This document shows positions 11,431 to 21,690 of a DNA stretch of 26,854 bases, piece by piece; position 1 is the first letter of the stretch, and every line of letters begins with the position of its first letter. Under the pieces are notes generated by a model that was not told the origin of the DNA, did not search any database, and saw only the letters and a list, made by a program, of their open reading frames with translations. The stretch is taken from positions 1-26,854 of the forward strand of contig NW_003146268.1 in assembly GCF_000003605.2 (NCBI RefSeq). Direction: 5' to 3'. The stretch comes from Saccoglossus kowalevskii. Its lineage: Eukaryota; Hemichordata; Enteropneusta; Harrimaniidae. The position numbers and the translations under genes were made by a program.

Positions 11431-11890
11431 GATACCCATTAGTGTACCCTATACCAATTGCTAGTTCTGAATACTGGATACCCATTAGTGCAACCTAAAC
11501 CAATGCCTAGCTCTGATTACTGGATACCTATTAGTATACCCTATACCAATGCCTAGCTCTGAATACTGGATACCCATTAGTGCAACCTATACCAATATCT
11601 AGCTTTGAATACTGGATACCCATTAGTTCAAGCTAAACCAATGCCTAGCTCTGAATACTGGATACCCATTAGTGTACCCTATACCAATTCCTAGCTCTGA
11701 ATACTGGATACCCATTAGTGCAACCTATACCAATGCCTAGCTCTGAATACTGGATACCCATTAGTGCAACCTTAACCAATGCCTAGCTCTGAATATTGGA
11801 TACCCATTAGTGCAACCTAAACCAATGCCTAGCTCTGAATACTGGATACCCATTTGTGCAACCTAAACCAATGCCTAGCTCTGAATAATG
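11431..11890 (+). repeat. 10-monomer block, paralogue of 7231-7690
   Basis: Gap-free partner of 7231-7690 at +4,200 bp. Differences include GCTAGTTCTG for GCTTGCTCTG, GATTAC for GAATAC, TTAGTTCAAGC for TTAGTGCAAGC and CTTAACC for CTAAACC. The block ends where GAATAATGGGTACCC (copy here) differs from GAATACTGGATTACC (copy at 7.69 kb). Confidence 0.88.
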
Positions 11891-12510
11891 GGTACCCATT
11901 AGTGCAAATTATACCAATGCCTAGCTCAGAATACTGGATACCCATTAGTGCAACCTAAACCAATGCCTAGCTCTGAAGACTGGATACCTATTAGTATACC
12001 CTATACCAATGCCTAGCTCTGAATACTGGATACCCATTAGTGCAACTTTTACCAATGCCTAGCTCAGAATACTGGATACCCATTAGTGCAACCTATACCA
12101 ATGCCAAGCTCTGAATACTGGATACACATTAGTGCAACTTAAACCAATGCCTAGCTCTGAATAGTGGATACCCATTAGTGCAACCTATACCAATGCCTAG
12201 CTCTGAATACTGGATACCCATTAGTGCAACCTAAACCAATGCCTAGCTCTGAATAGTGGATACCAATTAGTGCAACCTATACCAGTGCCTAGCTCTGAAT
12301 ACTGGATACCCATTAGTGCAACCTATACCAATGCCTAACTCTGAATACTGGATACCCATTAGTGCAACCTAAACCAATGCCTAGCTCTGAATACTGGGTA
12401 GCCATTAGTGCAACCTATACCAATATCTAGCTTTGAATACTGGATACCCATTAGTGCAAGCTAAACCAATGCCTAGCTCTGAATACTGGATACCCATTAG
12501 TGTACCCTAT
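11891..12510 (+). repeat. Mixed monomers, TAAACC-rich
   Basis: About 13 units. The stretch 12160-12490, with GAATAGTGG, GATACCAATTAG, CCTAACTCTG, TGGGTAGCC, ATATCTAGCTTTG (12423) and GCAAGCTAAACC, parallels 1012-1340. The 11,142-bp offset is fully explained by 242 monomers plus the indels I count between the two. Confidence 0.82.
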
Positions 12511-13146
12511 ACCAATTCCTAGCTCTGAATACTGGATACCCATTAGTGCAACCTAAACCAATGCCTAGCTCTGAATACTGGATACCCATTAGTGCAACCT
12601 AAACCAATGCCTAGCTCTGAATATTGGATACCCATTAGTGCAACCTATACCAATGTCTAGCTCTGAATATTGGATACCCATTAGTGCAACCTAAACCAAT
12701 GCCTAGCTCTGAATACTGGATACCCATTAGTGCAACCTATACCAATGCCTAGCTCTGAATACTGGATTCCCATTAGTGCAACCTGAACCAATGCTTAGCT
12801 CTGAATAGTGGATACCAATTAGAGCAACCTATACCAATGCCTAGCTCTGAATACTGGATACCCATTAGTGTACCCTATACCAATTCCTAGCTCTGAATAC
12901 TGGATACCCATTAGTGCAACCTAAACCAATGCCTAGCTCTGAATATTGGATACCCATTAGTGCAACCTAAACCAATGCCTAGCTCTGAATACTGGATACC
13001 CATTAGTGCAACCTATACCAATGCCTAGCTCTGAATACTGGATTCCCATTAGTGCAACCTAAACCAATGCTTAGCTCTGAATAGTGGATACCAATTAGTG
13101 CAACCTATACCAATGCCTATCTCTGAATACTGGATACCCATTAGTG
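12511..13146 (+). repeat. Offset tandem copies of the AATTCCT / GATTCCC series
   Basis: The series AATTCCTAG, TAAACC units, GAATATTGG, GATTCCC, GCTTAG, GAATAGTGG-ATACCAATTAG appears twice. AATTCCT is at 12515 and 12883 (368 bp, 8 monomers) but GATTCCC at 12765 and 13041 (276 bp, 6 monomers), so the second copy lacks two units. Related series are seen near 7489 and 11689. Confidence 0.83.
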
Positions 13147-13281
13147 CAACCTATACCTATGCCTAGCTCTGAATACTGGTACCCATTAGTGTACCATATA
13201 CCAATGCCTAGCTCTGATACTGGATACCCATTAGTGCAACCTATACCAATGCCTCGCTCTGAATACTGGATACCCATTAGT
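13147..13281 (+). repeat. Three monomers with 1-bp losses
   Basis: Transition block with ACCTATGCC, TGGTACCC (one base short, near 13169), GTACCATATACC and GCTCTGATAC (one base short, near 13215), leading into the 7-mer HOR. The losses fall in short homopolymers. Confidence 0.75.
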
Positions 13282-13608
13282 GCACCCTATACCAATGCAT
13301 TGCTCTGAATACTGGATACCCATTAGTGCAGCCTATACCAATGCCTAGCTCTGAATACTGGATACCCATTAGTGCACCTATACCAATGCATTGCTCTGAA
13401 TACTGAATACCCATTAGTGCAACCTATACCAATGCCTAGCTCTGAATACTGGATACCCATTAATGCACCCTATACCAATGCCTCGCTCTGAATACTGGAT
13501 ACTCATTAGTGCAACCTATACCGATGCCTAGCCCTGAATACTGGATACCCATTTGTGCAACCTACATGTATACCAATGCCTAAGTCTGAATAATGGATAC
13601 CCATTAGT
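13282..13608 (+). repeat. 7-mer HOR (327 bp), copy 1
   Basis: Order of units: GCACCC-GCATTG, GCAGCC-GCCTAG, GCACCTATACC-GCATTG (one base short), GAATACTGAATACCC, TTAATGCACCC-GCCTCG, TACTCATTAG with CCGATG and AGCCCTG, then TTTGTGCAACC with the inserted CATGTA at 13565-13570 and CCTAAGTCTGAATAATGG. Length 327 = 7 x 46 + 6 - 1. Copy 2 follows directly. Confidence 0.9.
13565..13570 (+). repeat. 6-bp insertion CATGTA in a monomer, copy 1
   Basis: CCTATACC becomes CCTA-CATGTA-TACC, making an 8-bp palindrome TACATGTA. The same insertion occurs at 17367-17372 in the same variant context, marking the two 7-mer blocks as copies of one ancestor. Confidence 0.95.
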
Positions 13609-13957
13609 GCACCCTATACCAATGCATTGCTCTGAATACTGGATACCCATTAGTGCAACCTATACCAATGCCTAGCTCTGAATACTGGATACCCATTAGT
13701 GCACCTATACCAATGCATTGCTCTGAATACTGAATACTCATTAGTGCAACCTATACCAATGCCTAGCTCTGAATACTGGATACCCATTAGTGCACCCTAT
13801 ACCAATGCCTCGCTCTGAATACTGGATACTCATTAGTGCAACCTATACCGATGCCTAGCCCTGAATACTGGATACCCATTAGTGCAACCTATACCAATGC
13901 GTAGCTTTGAATACTGGATACCCATTAGTTTACCCTATACCAATGCCTAGCTCTGAT
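13609..13957 (+). repeat. 7-mer HOR, copy 2
   Basis: Repeats 13282-13608 without the 6-bp insertion: GCACCC-GCATTG, GCAACC, GCACCTATACC-GCATTG, GAATACTGAATACTC, GCACCC-GCCTCG, TACTCATTAG-CCGATG-AGCCCTG, then GCGTAGCTTTG and TTTACCC. From 13561 it matches 17363 onward at +3,802 bp, with about two differences to about 13957. Confidence 0.88.
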
Positions 13958-15110
13958 ACTGGATACCCATTAGTGTACCCTATACCAATAACTAGCTCTG
14001 ATACTGGATACCCATTAGTAGAACCTATACCAATGCCTCGCTCTGAATACTGGGTACCCATTAGTGCAACTTATACCAATGCCTAGCTCAGAATACTGAA
14101 TACCCATTAGTGCAACCTAAACCAATGCCTAGCTCTGAATACTGGATACCGATTAGTATACCCTATACCAATGCCTAGCTCGGAATACTGGATACCCATT
14201 AGTGCAACCTTTACCAATGCCTAGCTCTGAATTGTGGATACCAGTTAGTGCAACCTATACCAATGCCTAGCTCTGAATACTGGATACCCATTAGTGCAAC
14301 CTAAACCAATGCCTAGCTCTGAATAGTGGATACCCATTAGTGCAACCTATACCAATGCCTAGCTCTGAATACTGGATACCCATTAGTGCAACCTAAACCA
14401 ATGCCTAGCTCTGAATAGAGGATACCAATTAGTGCAACCTAAACCAATGCCTAGCTTTGAATACTGGATACCCATTAGTGCAACCTATACCAATGCCTAG
14501 CTCTGAATACTGGATACCCATTAGTGCAACCTATACCAATGCCTTGCTCTGAATACTGGATACCCATTAGTGCAACCTATACCAATGCCTTGCTCTGAAT
14601 ACTGGATACCCATTAGTGCAACCTAAGCCAATGCCTAGCTCTGAATACTGGATACCCATTAGTGTACCCTATACCAATGCCTAGCTCTGAATACTGGATA
14701 CCCATTAGTGCAACCTATACCAATGCCTAGCTCTGAATACTGGATACCCATTAGTGCAACCTAAACCAATGCCTAGCTCTGATACTGGATACCCATTAGT
14801 GCAACTATACAATGCGTAGCTCTGAATACTGGATACCATTAGTGTACCCTATACCAATGCTAGCTCTGAATACTGGATACCCATTAGTGTACCCTATACA
14901 ATGTTTAGCTCTGAATACAGGATACCCATTAGTGTACCCTATACCAATGCCTAGCTCTGAATACTGGATACCCATTAGTGCAACCTAAGCCAATGCCTAG
15001 CTCTGAATACTGGATACCCATTAGTGCAACCTAAACCAATGCTTAGCTCTGAATAGTGGATACCAATTAGTGCAACCTATACCAATGCCTAGCTCTGAAT
15101 ACTGGATACC
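13958..15110 (+). repeat. Mixed monomers with a dense deletion cluster
   Basis: About 25 units. 13958-14040 has two GCTCTGATAC units and AATAACTAG. A stretch of TGCAACC/TAAACC units with GAATAGTGG follows, then GCCTTG units near 14540-14600. At 14781-14902 six single-base losses fall within about 120 bp (GATACTGG, GCAACTATACAATG with two, GATACCATT, AATGCTAGC, CTATACAATG). Nothing gene-like is present. Confidence 0.82.
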
Positions 15111-15372
15111 CATTAGTGCAACCTATACCAATGCATTGCTCTGAATACTGGATACCCATTAGTGTACCCTAAACCAATGCCTAGTTCTGAATACTGGATA
15201 CCCATTAGTGCAACCTATACCAATGCATTGCTCTGAATACTGGATACCCATTAGTGTACCCTAAACCAATGCCTAGCACTGAATAATGGATACCCATTAG
15301 TGCAACCTATACCAATGCATTGCTCTTAATACTGGATACCCATTAGTGTACCCTAAACCAATGCCTAGCTCT
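15111..15372 (+). repeat. Alternating 92-bp dimer HOR, second locus
   Basis: Type A (TGCAACC-TATACC-CATTG) and type B (TGTACCC-TAAACC-CCTAG) monomers alternate for about three pairs, with AGCACTGAATAATGG and GCTCTTAATAC in the same relative places as in the blocks at 9.7-10.2 kb and 26.3-26.7 kb. Confidence 0.85.
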
Positions 15373-15648
15373 GAATAATGGATACCCATTAGTGCAACCT
15401 ATACCAATGCCTAACTCTGAATAATGGATACCCATTAGTGCACCCCATACCAATGCAATGCTCTGAATACTGGATACCCATCAGTGCAACCTATACCAAT
15501 GCCTAGCTCTGAATAATGGATACCCATTAGTGCAACCTATACCAATGCCTAACTCTGAATAATGGATACCCATTAGTGCACCCTATACCAATGCAATGCT
15601 CTGAATACTGGATACCCATCAGTGCAACCTATACCAATGCCTAGCTCT
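15373..15648 (+). repeat. Trimer HOR (138 bp) x2
   Basis: Two tandem copies, 15373-15510 and 15511-15648, of GAATAATGG-CCTAACTCTG, GAATAATGG-GCACCC with CAATGCAATG, and CATCAGTGCAACC. They differ only at GCACCCCATACC against GCACCCTATACC. Two of the three units recur at 18211-18310. Confidence 0.9.
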
Positions 15649-17083
15649 GAATACTGGATACCCATTAGTGCAACCTATACCAATGCCTTGCTCTGAATAC
15701 TGGATACCCATTAGTGCAACCTATACCAATGCCTTGCTCTGAATACTGGAAACCCATTAGTGCAACCTAAGCCAATGACTAGCTCTGAATACTGGATACC
15801 CATTAGTTTACCCTATACCAATGCCCAGCTCTGAATAATGGATACCCATTAGTGCAACCTATACCAATGCCTAGCTCTGAATACTGGATACCCATTAGTG
15901 CAACCTATACCAATGCCTAGCTTTGAATACTGGATACCCATTAGTGTAACCTAACCCAATGCCTAGCTCTGAATACTGGATACCCATTAGTTTTCCCTAT
16001 ACCAATGCCTAGCTCTGAATACTGGATACCCATTAGTGCAACCTATACCAATGCCTAGCCCTGAATACTGGATATCCATTAGTGCAACCTATACCAATGC
16101 CTCGCTCTGAATACTGGATACCCATTAGTGTACCCTAAACTAATGCCTAGCTCTGAATACTGGATACCCATTAGTGCAACCTATACCAATGCCTAGCTCT
16201 GAATACTGGATACCCCTTTGTGCAATCTATACCAATGCCTAGCTCTGAATACTGGATACCCATTAGTGTACCCTATACCAATGCCTAGCTCTGAATACTG
16301 GATATCCATTAGTGCAACCTATACCAATGCCTAGCTCTGAATACTGGATACCCATTAGTGTACCCTATACCAATGCCTAGCTCTGATTACTGGATACCCG
16401 TTAGTGTACCCTATACCAATGCCTAGCTCTGAATACTGGATACCCATTAGTGTACCCTATATCAATGCCTAGCTCTGAATACTGGATACCCATTAGTGCA
16501 ACATATACCAATGAATCGCTCTGAATACTGGATACCCATTAGTGCAACCTAAACCAATGCCTAGCTCTGAATACTTGATACCCATTAGTGCAACCTATAC
16601 CAATGCCTAGCTCTGAATACTGGATACCCATTAGTGTACCCTATACCAATGCCTAGCTCTGAATACTGGATACCCATTAGTGCAACCTATACCAATGCCT
16701 AGCTCTGAAAACTGGATACCCATTAGTGCAACCTATACCAATGCCTAGCTCTGAATACTGGATACCCATTAGTGTACCCTATACCAATGCCTAGCTCTGA
16801 ATACTGGATACCCATTAGTGTACCCTATACCAATGCCTAGCTCTGAATACTTTATACCCATCAGTGTACCCTATACCAATGCCTTGCTCTGAATACTGGA
16901 TACCCATTAGTGCAACCTATACCAATGCCTCGCTCTGAATACTGGATACCCATTAGTGCAACCTAAACCAATGCCTAGCTCTGAATACTGGATACCCATT
17001 AGTGCAACATATACCAATGCCTGGATACCCATTAGTGCAACCTATACCAATGCCTAGTTCTGAATACTGGATACCCATTAGTG
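15649..17083 (+). repeat. Mixed monomers; part shared with 25.37-25.75 kb; one truncated unit
   Basis: 15652-16030 (GCCTTG units, TAAGCC, TTTACCC, AGCTTTG, TTTTCCC) resembles 25374-25750 at about +9,717 bp. From 16260 TGTACCC and TGCAACC units alternate. At 17016-17026 a monomer has lost 13 bp (GCCT joined to GGAT, CT at both ends of the gap): GAATAC starts at 16983 and 17062 are 79 bp apart instead of 92. Confidence 0.83.
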
Positions 17084-17776
17084 CACCCTATACCATTGCC
17101 TAGCTCTGAATACTGGATACCCATTAGTGCACCCTATACCAATGCATTGCTCTGAATACTGGATACCCATTAGTGCAACCTATACCAATGCCTAGCTCTG
17201 AATACTGGATACCCATTAATGCAACCTATACCAATGCATTGCTCTGAATACTGGATACCCATTAGTGCAACCTATACCAATGCATTGCTCTGAATACTGG
17301 ATACCCATTAGTGCAACCTATACCAATGCCTAGCTCTGAATACTGGATACCCATTAGTGCAACCTACATGTATACCAATGCCTAAGTCTGAATAATGGAT
17401 ACCCATTAGTGCACCCTATACCAATGCATTGCTCTGAATACTGGATACCCATTAGTGCAACCTATACCAATGCCTAGCTCTGAATACTGGATACCCATTA
17501 GTGCACCTATACCAATGCATTGCTCTGAATACTGAATACCCATTAGTGCAACCTATACCAATGCCTAGCTCTGAATACTGGATACCCATTAGTGCACCCT
17601 ATACCAATGCCTCGCTCTGAATACTGGATACTCATTAGTGCAACCTATACCGATGCCTAGCCCTGAATACTGGATACCCATTAGTGCAACCTATACCAAT
17701 GCGTAGCTTTGAATACTGGATACCCATTAGTTTACTCTATACCAATGCCTAGCTCTGAATACTGGATACCCATTAG
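17084..17776 (+). repeat. 7-mer HOR family, second locus
   Basis: Opens with GCACCC, GCATTG and TTAATGCAACC units, then the CATGTA-tagged unit (17367-17372) and the same order as 13561-13957, at +3,802 bp and about 99% identity: CCTAAGTCTGAATAATGG, GCACCC-GCATTG, GCACCTATACC, GAATACTGAATACCC, GCCTCG, CCGATG-AGCCCTG, GCGTAGCTTTG, TTTACTC. The one-base-short GCACCTATACC unit is shared by all copies (13374, 13701, 17505), so that deletion is inherited. Confidence 0.9.
17367..17372 (+). repeat. 6-bp insertion CATGTA, copy 2
   Basis: Second occurrence of the CCTA-CATGTA-TACC insertion, followed as at 13565 by CCTAAGTCTGAATAATGG. Confidence 0.95.
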
Positions 17777-18070
17777 TGTACCCTATACCAATGACTAGCT
17801 CTGAATACTGGATACCCATTAGTGCAACCTATACCAATGCCTCGCTCTGAATACTGGATACCCATTAGTGCAACCCATAACAATGCCTAGCTCTGAATAC
17901 TGGATACCCATTAGTGCACCCTGTACCAATGCATTGCTCTAAATACTGGATACTTATTAGTGCAACCTATATCAATGCCTAGCTCTGAATACTGGATACC
18001 CATCAGTGTACCCTAACGATGCCTAGCTCTGAATACTGGATACCATTAGTGCACCTAAACCAATGCCTAG
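17777..18070 (+). repeat. Degenerate partial copy of the 22.8/24.5-kb block
   Basis: Units AATGACTAG (17790), GCCTCG, CCATAACAATG, GCACCCTGTACC-GCATTG-GCTCTAAATAC, TACTTATTAG-TATATC and CATCAGTGTACCC match 22816-23110 and 24471-24765. At 18011-18060 four bases are missing relative to those copies (CTAACGATG for CTAAACGAATG, GATACCATT, GCACCTAAACC), a cluster like those at 5.75 and 14.8 kb. Confidence 0.83.
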
Positions 18071-19040
18071 TTCTGAATACTGGGTACCGATTAGTGCAAC
18101 CTAAACTAATGCCTAGCTCAGAATACTGGATACCCATTAGTGCAACCTAAACCAATGCCTAGCTCTGAATACTGGATACCCATTAGTGTACCCTAAACCA
18201 ATGCCTAGCTCCGAATAATGGATACCCATTAGTGCAACCTATACCAATGCCTAACTCTGAATAATGGATACCCATTAGTGCACCCTATACCAATGCAATG
18301 CTCTGAATACTGGATACCCATTAGTTTACCCTATACCAATGCCTAGCTCTGAATACTGGATACCCATTAGTGCAACCTATACCAATGCCTAGCTCTGAAT
18401 ACTGGATACCCATTAGTGCAACCAATACCAATGCCTAGCCCTCAATACTGGATACCCATTAGTGCAACCTATACCAATGCCTAGCTCTGAATACTGGATA
18501 CCCATTAGTGCAACCTAAACCAATGCCAAGCTCTGAATAGTGGATACAAATTAGTGCAACCTATACCAATGCCTAGCTCTGAATACTGGATACCCATTAG
18601 TAGAACCTATACCAATAACTAACTCTGAATACTGGATACCCATTAGTGCAACCTATACCAATCCCTCGCTCTGAATACTGGATACCCATTAGTGCAACCT
18701 ATACCAATGCCTAGCTCTGAATACTGGATACCCATTAATGTACCCTATACCAATGCCTAGCTCTGAATACTGGATACCCATTAATGTACCCTATACCAAT
18801 GCCTAGCTCTGAATACTGGATACTCTTTAGTGCAATCTATATCAATGCCTAGCTCTGAATACTGGATACCCATTAGTGTACCCTAAACTAATGCCTCGCT
18901 CTGAATACTGGATACCCATTAGTGCAACCTATACCAATGCCTAGCTCTGAATACTGGATACCCATTAGTGCAACCTATACCGATGCCTAGCTCTGGATAC
19001 TGGATACCCATTAGTGCAACCTAAACCAATACCTAGCTCT
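18071..19040 (+). repeat. Mixed monomers
   Basis: About 21 units, mostly TGCAACC with CCTAG. 18211-18310 carries two units of the trimer seen at 15.4 kb. 18595-18700 has TAGTAGAACC-AATAACTAA and CCCTCG, and 18960-19040 has CCGATG, GCTCTGGATAC and TAAACCAATACCTAG, which also precede the AATGGCAGG units at 11.15 kb. Confidence 0.8.
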
Positions 19041-19224
19041 GAATACTGGATACGCATTAGTGCAAACTAAACCAATGGCAGGCTCTGAATACTGGATACC
19101 CATTAGTGCAACATATACCAATGGCAGGCTCTGAATACTGGATACCCATTAGTGCAACCTAAACCAATGGCAGGCTCTGAATACTGGATACCCATTAGTG
19201 CAACCTAAACCAATGGCAGGCTCT
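19041..19224 (+). repeat. Four-unit run of the AATGGCAGG variant
   Basis: Four successive 46-bp units (from 19041, 19087, 19133 and 19179) each end AATGGCAGGCTCT in place of AATGCCTAGCTCT. Elsewhere this state is solitary (about 9567; shortened at about 11231; AATGGCAAG at about 2200). It is a private variant caught after local multiplication. Confidence 0.92.
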
Positions 19225-19981
19225 GAATACTGGATACACATTAGTGCAACCTATACCAATGCCTAGCTCTGAATTCTGGATACCCATTAGTGCAACCTAT
19301 ACCAATTCCTAACTCTGAATACTGGATACCGATTAGTGCAACCTAAACCAATGCCTAGCTCTGAATACTGGGTACCGATTAGTGCAACTTATACCAATGC
19401 CTAGCTCAGAATACTGGATACCCATTAGTGCAACCTAAACCAATGCCTAGCTCTGAATACTGGATACCTATTAGTATACCCTATACCAATGCCTAGCTCT
19501 GAATACTGGATATCCATTAGTGCAACCTTTACCAATGCCTAGCTCTGAATACTGGATACCCATTAGTGCAACCTATACCAATGCCTAGCTCTGAATACTG
19601 GATACCCATTAGTGCAACCTAAACCAATGCCTAGCTCTGAATAGTGGATACCTATTAGTGCAACCTATACCAATGCCTAACTCTGAATACTGGATACCCA
19701 TTAGTGCAACCTATACCAATGCCTAGCTCTGAATACTGGATACCCATTAGTGCAACCTATACCAATATCTAGCTTTGAATACTGGATACCCATTTGTGCA
19801 AGCTAAACCAATGCCTAGCTCTGAATACTGGATACCCATTAGTGTACCCTATACCAATGTTTAGCTCTGAATACTGGATACCCATTAGTGTACCCTATAC
19901 CAATGCCTATCTCTGAATACTGGATACCCATTAGTGCAACCTTAGCCAATGCCTAGCTCTGAATACTGGATACCCATTAGT
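19225..19981 (+). repeat. Mixed monomers leading into HOR copy 3
   Basis: About 16 units. The series TGGGTACCGATTAG, CAACTTATACC, AGCTCAG, GATACCTATTAGTATACCC, CTTTACC parallels about 11890-12060 and 14050-14215. The ATATCTAGCTTTG (19765) and GCAAGCTAAACC pair follows, then AATGTTTAG and CCTATCTCTG as at 8.55 kb. Confidence 0.8.
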
Positions 19982-20740
19982 GCAACCTATGCCAATGCAT
20001 TGCTCTCAATACTGGATACCCATTAGTGTACCCTATACCAATGCTTTGCTGTGAATACTGGATACCCATTAGTGCAACCTATACCAATGCCTAGCTCTGA
20101 ATACTGGATACCCATTAGTGCAATCTATACCAATGCATTGCTCTGAATACTGGATACCCATTAGTGCAATCTATACCAATGCATTGCTCTGATTAATGGA
20201 TACCCATTAGTGCAACCTATACCAATGCCTAGCTCTGAATACTGGATACCCATAAGTGCAACCTATACCAATGCATTGCTCTGTATACTGGATACCCATT
20301 AGTGTACCCTAAACCAATGCCTAGCTCTGAATACTGGATACCCATTAGTGCAACTTATACCAATGCATTGCTCTGAATACTGGATACCCATTAGTGTACC
20401 CTAAACCAATGCCTAGCTCTGAATACTGGATACCCGTTAGTAGATCCTATACCAATGACTAGCTCTGAATACTGGATACCCATTAGTGCAACCTATACCA
20501 ATCCCTCGCTCTGAATACTGGATACCCATTAGTGCAACATATACCAATGCCTAACTCTGAATACTGGATACCCATTAGTGTACCCTATACCAATGCCTAG
20601 CTCTGAATACTGGATACCCATTAATGTAATTAATGTACCCTATACCAATGCCTAGCTCTGAATACTGGATACTCATTAGTGCAATCTATACCAATGCTTC
20701 GCTCTGAATACTGGATAGCCATTAGTGCAACCTAAACCAA
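19982..20740 (+). repeat. 9-bp-tagged HOR, copy 3
   Basis: Same unit order as 8670-9440 and 10242-11060, about 10-11 kb away from them: TATGCC-CTCTCAATAC (20002), GCAATC-GCATTG twice, GATTAATGG, CATAAGTGCAACC, GCTCTGTATAC, TGTACCCTAAACC, CCCGTTAGTAGATCC-AATGACTAG, CCCTCG, CCTAACTCTG, microduplication at 20620-20637, TACTCATTAGTGCAATC-GCTTCG. It then continues into GGATAGCC, unlike the other two copies. Confidence 0.9.
20620..20637 (+). repeat. 9-bp microduplication ATTAATGTA x2, copy 3
   Basis: Third and last occurrence in the window (20620-20628 and 20629-20637). It accounts for the +9 in the 1,251-bp spacing between marker monomers at 20002 and 21253 (27 x 46 + 9). Confidence 0.95.
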
Positions 20741-21690
20741 TGGCTAGCTCTGAATACTTGATACCCGTTAGTGCAACCTATACCAATGCCTAGCTCTGGA
20801 TACTGGATACCCATTAGTGCAACCTATACCAATGCCTAGCTCTGAATACTGGATACCCATTAGTGTACCCTATACCAATGCCTAGCTCTGAATACTGGAT
20901 ACCCATTAGTGCAACCTATACCAATGCCTAGCTCTGAATACTGGATACCCATTAGTGTACCCTATACCAATGCCTAGCTCTGAATACTGGATACCCATTA
21001 GTGCAACTTATACCAATGCCTAGCTCTGAATACTGGATACCCATTAGTGTACCCTATACCAATGCCTAGCTCTGAATACTGGATACCCATTAGTGTACCC
21101 TATACCAATGCTTAGCTCTGAATACTGGATACCCATTAGTGTACCCTATACCAATGCCTAGCTCTGAATACTGGATACCCATTAGTGCAACCTAAACCAA
21201 TGCCTAGCTCTGAATACTGGATACCCATTAGTGCAACCTATGCCAATGCATTGCTCTCAATACTGGATATCCATTAGTGAACCCTATACCAATGCCTTGC
21301 TCTGAATTCTGGATACCCATTAGTGCACCCAATACCAATGCCTAGCTCTGAATACTGGATACCCATTAGTGCAACCTATACCAATGCCTAGCCCTGAATA
21401 CTGGATACCCATTAGTGCAACCTATACCAATGCCTAGCTTTGAATACTGGATACCCATTAGTATACCATATACCAATGCCTAGCTCTGAATACTGGAGAC
21501 CCATTAGTGCAACCTATACCAATGCCTAGCTCTGAATACTGGATACCCAATAGTAGAACCTATACCAATGCCTAGCTCTGAATACTGGATACTCATTAGT
21601 GCAACCTATACCAATGCTTCGCTCTGAATACTGGATAGCCATTAGTGCAACCTAAACCAATGGCTAGCTCTGAATACTTGATACCCATTA
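20741..21690 (+). repeat. Distant relative of the 2.5-5.7 kb HOR
   Basis: Runs of TGTACCC and TGCAACC units lead through GCTTAG and TAAACC to the marker monomer (21253), then GGATATCC, GCCTTG, GCACCCAATACC, AGCCCTG, AGCTTTG, GTATACCATAT, GGAGACCC, CAATAGTAGAACC, TACTCATTAG, GCTTCG, GGATAGCC. This is the order of the HOR at 3753-4250 except that the TTTTCCC unit is missing and GAATACTTG with AATGGCTAG appears near 21660. Confidence 0.87.

Noticed and set aside
11257-11485. Two overlapping 60-codon reverse-strand open frames
   Set aside because: Both overlap in different frames over the same monomers, have the satellite-derived peptide, and depend on the one-base losses near 11349 and 11395.
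13095-13277. Reverse-strand 60-codon open frame
   Set aside because: Same satellite peptide; opened by losses near 13169 and 13215.
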